Positions 58,779 through 64,000 of a stretch of 64,000 nucleotides of DNA are shown in pieces. Numbering within the stretch: the first letter of the stretch is position 1; each line of letters opens with the position of its first letter. The DNA is taken from positions 11,196,583-11,260,582 of the forward strand of contig CM064670.1 in assembly GCA_032717465.1 (NCBI GenBank), in the 5' to 3' direction. Source of the stretch: Coenobita brevimanus. Its lineage: Eukaryota; Arthropoda; Malacostraca; Decapoda; Coenobitidae. The translations under genes and the position numbers were made by a program. The notes under the pieces were generated by a model that was given only the letters and a program-made list of their open reading frames with translations, ran no database searches and had not been told where the DNA came from.

Positions 58779-58790
58779 ATTATTATTTGG
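58728..58790. repeat. (ATT)n/(GTT)n at the 5' junction of the RTE copy
   Basis: A trinucleotide run where LINE homology stops, a probable target or truncation junction. Confidence 0.8.
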
Positions 58791-58874
58791 CGATATAGGG
58801 CTTGAACCTGAAATGTTCGCTATGATGACATTTTTTTTTCCATTTCATTTTTGTTCGCCTGTTACACTAACTAG

Positions 58875-59055
58875 GCTAGAGTTTAGTCCTCCCGTGGCTT
58901 ATTTCATGTAGTTGTGTAGTTCGGTATCACACCAAGACATTACTACTGCTCTACATCCTTCTCACAGCACCTCTGTGTGACCAGCATCACATTCTAGTGC
59001 CTATTTTTACAGCTAAGCATTGAAGATGGATGTGGCAATTTTAGGCCAAGTTAAT
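58875..59055 (-). mobile_element. 200-bp MITE, copy
   Basis: GTGGCTTATTTCATGTAG, GCTCTACATCCTTCTCAC, CACATTCTAGTGCC and GGCAATTTTAGGCCAAG, reverse family order. Confidence 0.6.
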
Positions 59056-59224
59056 GTAAAAAGAATACACCCGTCCATTATGTTAATAGTTTTCTTTTTA
59101 TAAATATTCTAGCCGATTATATTCCGCATTCCATTCTTGCAACCACTGGACAAATTCACAAGGTATTTTTTGGTGCTACCGGTCGCTGTGTTGTTACTGT
59201 GGAGTTTTGATGTGGCTGTGCTGG

Positions 59225-59535
59225 AAGGCATTAAGGGAAATACTTTGAGTCTGTTTGACCACATGGAGAAGATTGAGACTGAGAGGCTGACGAGGAGAGT
59301 GTATATGAGTGAGGTGGAGAGGTGAGGGACAGGGGGAGACCGACGTTAAAATGGAGGTGGTAGGGAGAGAGAGGGAGACCGAGGATAAGATGTAAGGATT
59401 GTATATAAAGGTATCATGAGAGCGGAGTGTGGTTTGGAGGAAGGGCAACCAGTTAGCAGAGGATAGGGTAATATGAAGATGATTCGTCTGTGACCACCTT
59501 TTAAGGGATTAAAGATTGTCACTAGATAGATAGAC
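59225..59535 (+). mobile_element. RTE-like LINE, 3' fragment
   Basis: Remnant coding GAGACTGAGAGGCTGACGAG and AGTGAGGTGGAGAGG, then GTCTGTGACCACCTTTTAAG and an ATAGATAGACAAATAGG tail. Several frameshifts and an internal duplication of the GGGAGACCGA stretch. Confidence 0.65.
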
Positions 59536-59744
59536 AAATAGGTAGAGAGATGGATAGATAGACTGATACATAGGTAGGGACTGACATCTATATTTAGTAT
59601 TTAATTATTTTAATTATTTATTTACTTATCTGCTATTACCACACTACTATATTCGTGAAAACTAATTCCAATACCTCCAGTTCGAATGTTCCTCCTAAGC
59701 CGTCTAGCATCGTTTACAGCAGGGGTTCCTGAATGAGGGGGAAT

Positions 59745-59790
59745 TCCTTCCCGAGGGGAAATTTGGACAGTCCGGGGGGGGGGGGGATAA
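59745..59790. other. Short G-run region
   Basis: GGGGAAATTTGG then a run of 12 G at 59776-59787, possibly a sequencing-sensitive homopolymer. Confidence 0.5.
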
Positions 59791-59882
59791 ATAGCTAAGG
59801 ACAAAATGGCCAAAGTAGAGTTTTTGATGAATTGTTTAAAGAGATGATATATTTTATGGTCAAATGCATTTTGGCTTTTAAT

Positions 59883-60132
59883 TTCAGCATGTGGAGAGGA
59901 AGGAGGGTGAGAGACTGACGAAGAGAGTGTATGTGAGTGAGGTGGAGGGGAGAAGAGGGAGGGGGAGGCCGGGGATGAGATGGAGGGATGGGGTGCAGAG
60001 GCATATGAGAGAGGGGGGTGTGTGAGTTGGGAGCAGGGCAGTGAAATGGCAGGAGACAGGACGACGTGGAGGCGATTTGTTTGTGGCCACCCCAAACGGG
60101 ATAGAGGCGTCTGGCAATAAATAGATAGATAG
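59883..60132 (+). mobile_element. RTE-like LINE, 3' fragment
   Basis: GAGAGACTGACGAAGAGAGTG, GGCCGGGGATGAGATGGAGG, then GTTTGTGGCCACCCCAAACG, GGCGTCTGGCAATAA and a GATA tail. Closest in sequence to the copy at 49020-49257. Confidence 0.7.
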
Positions 60133-60134
60133 AA

Positions 60135-60885
60135 ATAATTATCATGGTACGTAAAAGTGCAAAATCTCTGAAATATTCCAAAACTTGAAAAATCTCTATA
60201 ATAGCACTAGATTTCTTATTGTTACAGGTAAAAAGCTACTGCTGAATGGAGGCGAATAACTCTATAATCTTCAGTGACTCAAAGTAAGTTCAAAGGCGAG
60301 GGGAGGGGAGAGTATTCCCTCGTTTTGGAGTTGGAGTGGAGACAGGAGAATCATCAAATATTTTCTGGCCAAAGTTAGGAATGACCAGGAAAGCTTAGGA
60401 ACCTCTGGTGTCCAGGCAGCACGAATGAAACGATAATGATGTGTTCAGGCTGAATGGTTTATATATACAAGAGGGGGGGGGGAGGATTGAAGGTGGGGGT
60501 ATGCATTTCACATCTACTTTTTATAATTATGGATTTGAAATTTAGCCTACGTTTAACTCTGCTACCCGCCCTCACTACATCACTGCCACACGATCCGTCA
60601 TCACCATCTCCATCATCATTCCTCCTGACTGGACAAAACGTTTGGTCATTACTGTCTGGAAGGTAAAGAAGACCAACGTGACTACAGTAATTACTTTGGG
60701 GTTACAGTGCTTGGTATACCAGGCCAAGTTATTGTTCATGAGCTTTGGGTTCAAGTTCGGGAACAGTTGTTATGGAGGCCTGAACAATCCAGATTTACGG
60801 CCAAGAAGTCTTCAGTAACCCGGATCTTTGCTCTATGAATTCTCTTAGTAAACCGACGGAAAATTTGGGAGTTTTTGTTATACTC
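60135..60885. other. Intergenic, no gene recognised
   Basis: AT-rich DNA with a G run at 60471-60482; no coherent frame. Confidence 0.5.
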
Positions 60886-60886
60886 T

Positions 60887-61047
60887 CTTTAATCTAACTT
60901 GGTCTAAAACTGACGTCTCATCACTTTGAGTATTGAGGTGTACCGGCAGTTTAACACTAGAATATGAAGCAGGCCACTAAAAAGTGCTAAAGAAAATATG
61001 TCGAGCCGTAGTGGCCTATTGTCATTTTCTGCCACAGAGCTACGGGA
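60887..61047 (+). mobile_element. 200-bp MITE, decayed copy
   Basis: TAATCTAACTTGGTCTAAAA, CACTAGAATATGAAGC, GAGCCGTAGTGGCC and CTGCCACAGAGCTACGGG. Confidence 0.5.
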
Positions 61048-61069
61048 TGGGAACTCCTGTGGCTCCCCG

Positions 61070-61420
61070 TACTCCCCACAGAGATTATCCAACTCATAAA
61101 TACCACCATCACTGTTATCCACCTCGTAACTGTTACCACTGTCACCACTATCACCATCCTTATCATCACTGGTACCACTGCAACCGCCATTTTTAAACTA
61201 CTATCATCATTGCAACTCTAATATTATCATCACTGCAACTACAGCCTCAATCATCATCATCATCATCATAATTATCATCATCATTACTGTAATTACTAAT
61301 GCCATTCTGTCATTATTATCCTCAACCATTTACCATCACCAACACTATACTAACACCACTGTTACCATCTTAGTCATTTAGTATTATCTTTAACACCATC
61401 TAAAACCGTTAACACCACCA
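61070..61420. repeat. ACC/ATC trinucleotide-rich DNA
   Basis: CACCAT, TATCATC and ATCATC units with interruptions leading into the minisatellite. Confidence 0.85.
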
Positions 61421-61915
61421 AGCCAATCTGTCACCATCACTAACACCACCAAGCCAATCTGTCACCATCACTAATGCCATCATGCCAGTCTGTCATCATC
61501 ACTAATACCATCAAGCCAATATGCAACCATCACTAACACCACCAAGCCAATATACAACCATCACTAACACCATCATGCTAATCTGTCACCAACACTAATA
61601 CCACCATGTCAATCTGTCACCATCAGTAACACCATCATGCTAATTTGTCACCATCACTAGCACACCATGTCAATCCGTCACCATCAGTAACACCATCATG
61701 CTAATCTGTCACCATCACCAGCACACCAAGTCAATCTGTCACCATCAGTAACACCATCATGCTAATTTGTCACCATCACTAGCACACCAAGTCAATCCGT
61801 CACCATCACTAACATCACTGTGGCAATCTATAACCATCATTAACACCACCATGTCAGTCTACCACCATCACTAACACCATTTCGATAATCTATCACCTTC
61901 ACTAACACCACCATG
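61421..61915 (+). repeat. 31-bp minisatellite, about 16 units
   Basis: Monomers of 30-31 bp such as GCCAATCTGTCACCATCACT plus AACACCACCAA follow without gaps. In the middle, two monomer types alternate (GTCAATC.. and GCTAATT..), giving a 61-62 bp higher-order unit. Confidence 0.85.
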
Positions 61916-62880
61916 CAAGGCCATCAGCGTCACTAAACATGCCAATCAGTCACTTTAAGTAGCACCGCCCTGCAAGACTACCACCATCTCTAACACCACC
62001 AACCTAGTCTATCACCATGGCTAAACACTAATCTATCACCATCAGCACTAACATCCCATACAATAAGCTTCATTAACACCACCACCTGTCAAAACCATCA
62101 CAAACACCACAATTACAATATATCATTATCACACTGACGCCACTACAACCACCATCACCAACATCATACCAGTCTATCACCATGCCAGTCTACTACTATA
62201 CCATCTACAATGAGCTACCATCATTCACTACCATGATAATCTACTTTTATCAACATCTACCATCACTGATTTCCACTTTCACTTCCACCGTCATCACTCC
62301 AACTACTATCACCACCATCACCACCACTACAACCACTATTACCATCATCACCACCACTACAACCACTATTACCATCATCACCACCACTGCAACCATTATC
62401 GCCATCATAACTACCACTATAACCATTATCACTATCATCACTACCACTAGTACAACCATTATCATCATCATTATCATCACTATCACCACAAATTCATCCA
62501 TTATCAGTATAACCACCACCATCATTACAACCACTAACACCATCATTACAACCACAATCACCACCATTTCAATCATTAACACTTAATCACCAAACTACCA
62601 CTACAATCATTATCACCATCATCACCTTTCACCATTACAGTCACTATCGTCACTATGATCACCACCACCACAATACAAGTCACCATCACCGCCACTGCTC
62701 CAAACACTACCACCATAACCACCCCCGCTACCGCTATATTAATCAACCTCAACCAACTACAGACATAACGAACATCACAAACTTCCACCACAGCCACAGC
62801 AACAATCACAATCATCACAACAACCACAAACATCATAACCGCATCATCACAATATCACAATCGCTACAAATAATCCTTCA
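61916..62880. repeat. ACC/ATC/ACT trinucleotide-rich DNA
   Basis: Continues with degraded minisatellite units and an ATTACCATCATCACCACTACAACC-like 30-36 bp repeat near 62295-62450. Threonine/isoleucine- and valine/methionine-rich frames are artefacts. Confidence 0.85.
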
Positions 62881-63008
62881 TTCTATACAATTTACAGATT
62901 ATCACCATCGACCTCCTAAAATAAGACAAGCTCCGAAGGTTAAAAAGACATAAATAAACAAAATCCAAAATGTCCCCAAAATTCACAAAGATAATTTAGG
63001 AAAGTACA

Positions 63009-64000
63009 ATGCGAGAGAAAATGAAAGTGAAGATTCTAAGTAGTGAGATGAGAAAAAGAGAAAGAACGAATTTGGCAAGCCGAATGAAGTCGAAAATTAG
63101 AAAGAGTTTGGAAAAGAAAGAACGAAAGGAATGGGTGAGCAGCTTGAATGAGAGAAGAACAGGGAGTGTATGGGATGGGCGACTGAGATCAGGGATAGGG
63201 GGGAATCTGGGGGTTTCCGAGACATAGGGTGTCAAAGCCTCTTGTAGGAAATGGTGGAGGGCAAAACGAGACGAGCTAACTCTCTGTCTCATACCCGACC
63301 TAGCCACCTCCCCCGACCCCATTCCACGGCTTGAACAGCTCCCTTCCATCAAACTGGAACGTAAAAGGTTTCTAAAAGCCAAAATCAATGGGAACAGGTG
63401 TAGTATGCGTCTGGACACTGGCTGTACCAATTGCTTCATGAGATACTTCACCGCAAAACGGCTCGGGGTGTTGGAGCAGGAGACGTATACAGCCAATGCG
63501 ATGGTAAAACTGTGGTAAGGAACAAAGAGATTCACCTTCATTGTGGCCGAAAACGTCAGAGTTGATCTGGACAACGACTTGTATTTCTTTGTGGACGTCC
63601 TTGTTTTTGAGTTCAGGAAGATGCCCTCCTACTTGAGTAACATCATGCTGGATTGCGACACACCCCGGCGCATGGATGTTGCTCAGAGATTTACCAGCCG
63701 CTCCTCAACTCTCTACTGCCAAGACGTTGACGCCATGAAAACCTCTGCGACAAAATGGCGGGAAAGTCATCCCGGACCCATGGTTTACTTACTAAACGTA
63801 ACCCCAACTACAAATCCATCCGCTGAAGTCCTCTCCGTTTTAGTAGACTCCGGGGCGAAGGACTTTTACATATCCTCCAAGGGGCTCCGGAAACTAGGCC
63901 GGGAGAAGTTGCCTAGGAATGTGAGTATCGTAACGGAGGGGGCGAAGATCTCCTACGATAACATCCGTATGACCGGCACGGACGACCTCGATATGGTGCT
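63009..64000 (+). pseudogene. Retroelement gag-pol-like frame with two retropepsin signatures (continues past window)
   Basis: One frame from 63009 to the window end has two stops, TAG at 63225 and TAA at 63516. The first 72 codons are lysine/arginine-rich and gag-like. After the first stop come RRFLKAKINGNRCSMR-like sequence and RLDTGCTNCFM (63408), a retropepsin DTG motif, with KRLGVL downstream. After the second stop, 95 codons on, SVLVDSGAKDFYISSKGLR (DSG at 63846) forms a second aspartic-protease-like start. RT and integrase would lie beyond the window. The second motif recalls BEL/Pao proteases, but assignment is uncertain. The stops argue for a decayed copy. Confidence 0.5.

Noticed and set aside
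57964..58911. 315-residue plus-strand open frame
   Set aside because: Antisense to the intact RTE reverse transcriptase frame; proline/serine-rich low-information sequence.
61421..61915. CRISPR-like 31-bp periodicity
   Set aside because: Monomers are contiguous without unique spacers; this is a minisatellite.

Overview
This is a eukaryotic, arthropod-type window, most likely from a decapod crustacean (possibly a crab). The assignment rests on extreme microsatellite density ((CA)n, (GA)n, (TAG)n, (ATC)n every 1-2 kb), RTE-like and jockey/CR1-like LINE fragments, and many short dispersed repeats. The species is inferred and no marker gene is present. There are no operons, no rRNA, no CRISPR array and no convincing intact host gene. 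Nearly every protein-like stretch belongs to a transposable element. One 100-N assembly gap lies at 33901-34000.

Layout. Positions 1-3056 hold the 5' part of a large LTR retrotransposon on the minus strand: a 789-bp LTR, a primer-binding site, then an uninterrupted gag-protease-integrase reading frame that runs off the window start. Integrase follows protease directly, the Gmr1-type order. Next come a piggyBac-like MITE, an RTE LINE end, a 120-bp tandem repeat, a LINE C-terminus and a SINE-like element (3.1-6.0 kb), then Helitron-like copies (7.5-8.0 kb) and a GC-rich candidate signal-peptide exon (about 8.1-8.25 kb). Low-complexity DNA dominates 8.9-10.8 kb. 11-18 kb has dispersed repeats. 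18.76-20.04 kb is a hAT element with a perfect 8-bp target duplication. 20.9-25.5 kb is an old tandem duplication, one copy of which carries a PIF/Harbinger insertion. 25.5-28.4 kb is a second, very recent or artefactual tandem duplication.

28.4-36 kb is microsatellites plus SINE copies whose tails are the trinucleotide arrays. 37-41.3 kb contains an inverted copy of a 0.57-kb repeat, a tandem array, and a Helitron-like element nested in a MITE, followed by a motif array. 41.5-49.3 kb is LINE-rich (two copies of a jockey-like element and several RTE copies). 50-52 kb repeats the MITE, motif-array and SINE combination. 56.7-58.8 kb holds an RTE copy with an intact reverse transcriptase frame. 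61-62.9 kb is a 31-bp minisatellite in trinucleotide-rich DNA. 63.0-64.0 kb is a degenerate retroelement frame with two aspartic-protease signatures.

How it fits together. The window records layered transposition. RTE LINEs end in GATA repeats. The CR1-like and jockey-like LINEs and a SINE-like family all end in trinucleotide arrays, so much of the microsatellite content looks like retroposon tails. At least 16 recognisable copies of one 200-bp MITE act as landing pads, and one gives an empty site for the Helitron-like insertion. A 17-19 bp motif (TGAATAAAATCGTCTGG and variants) recurs singly and in short arrays and is the least explained element here.
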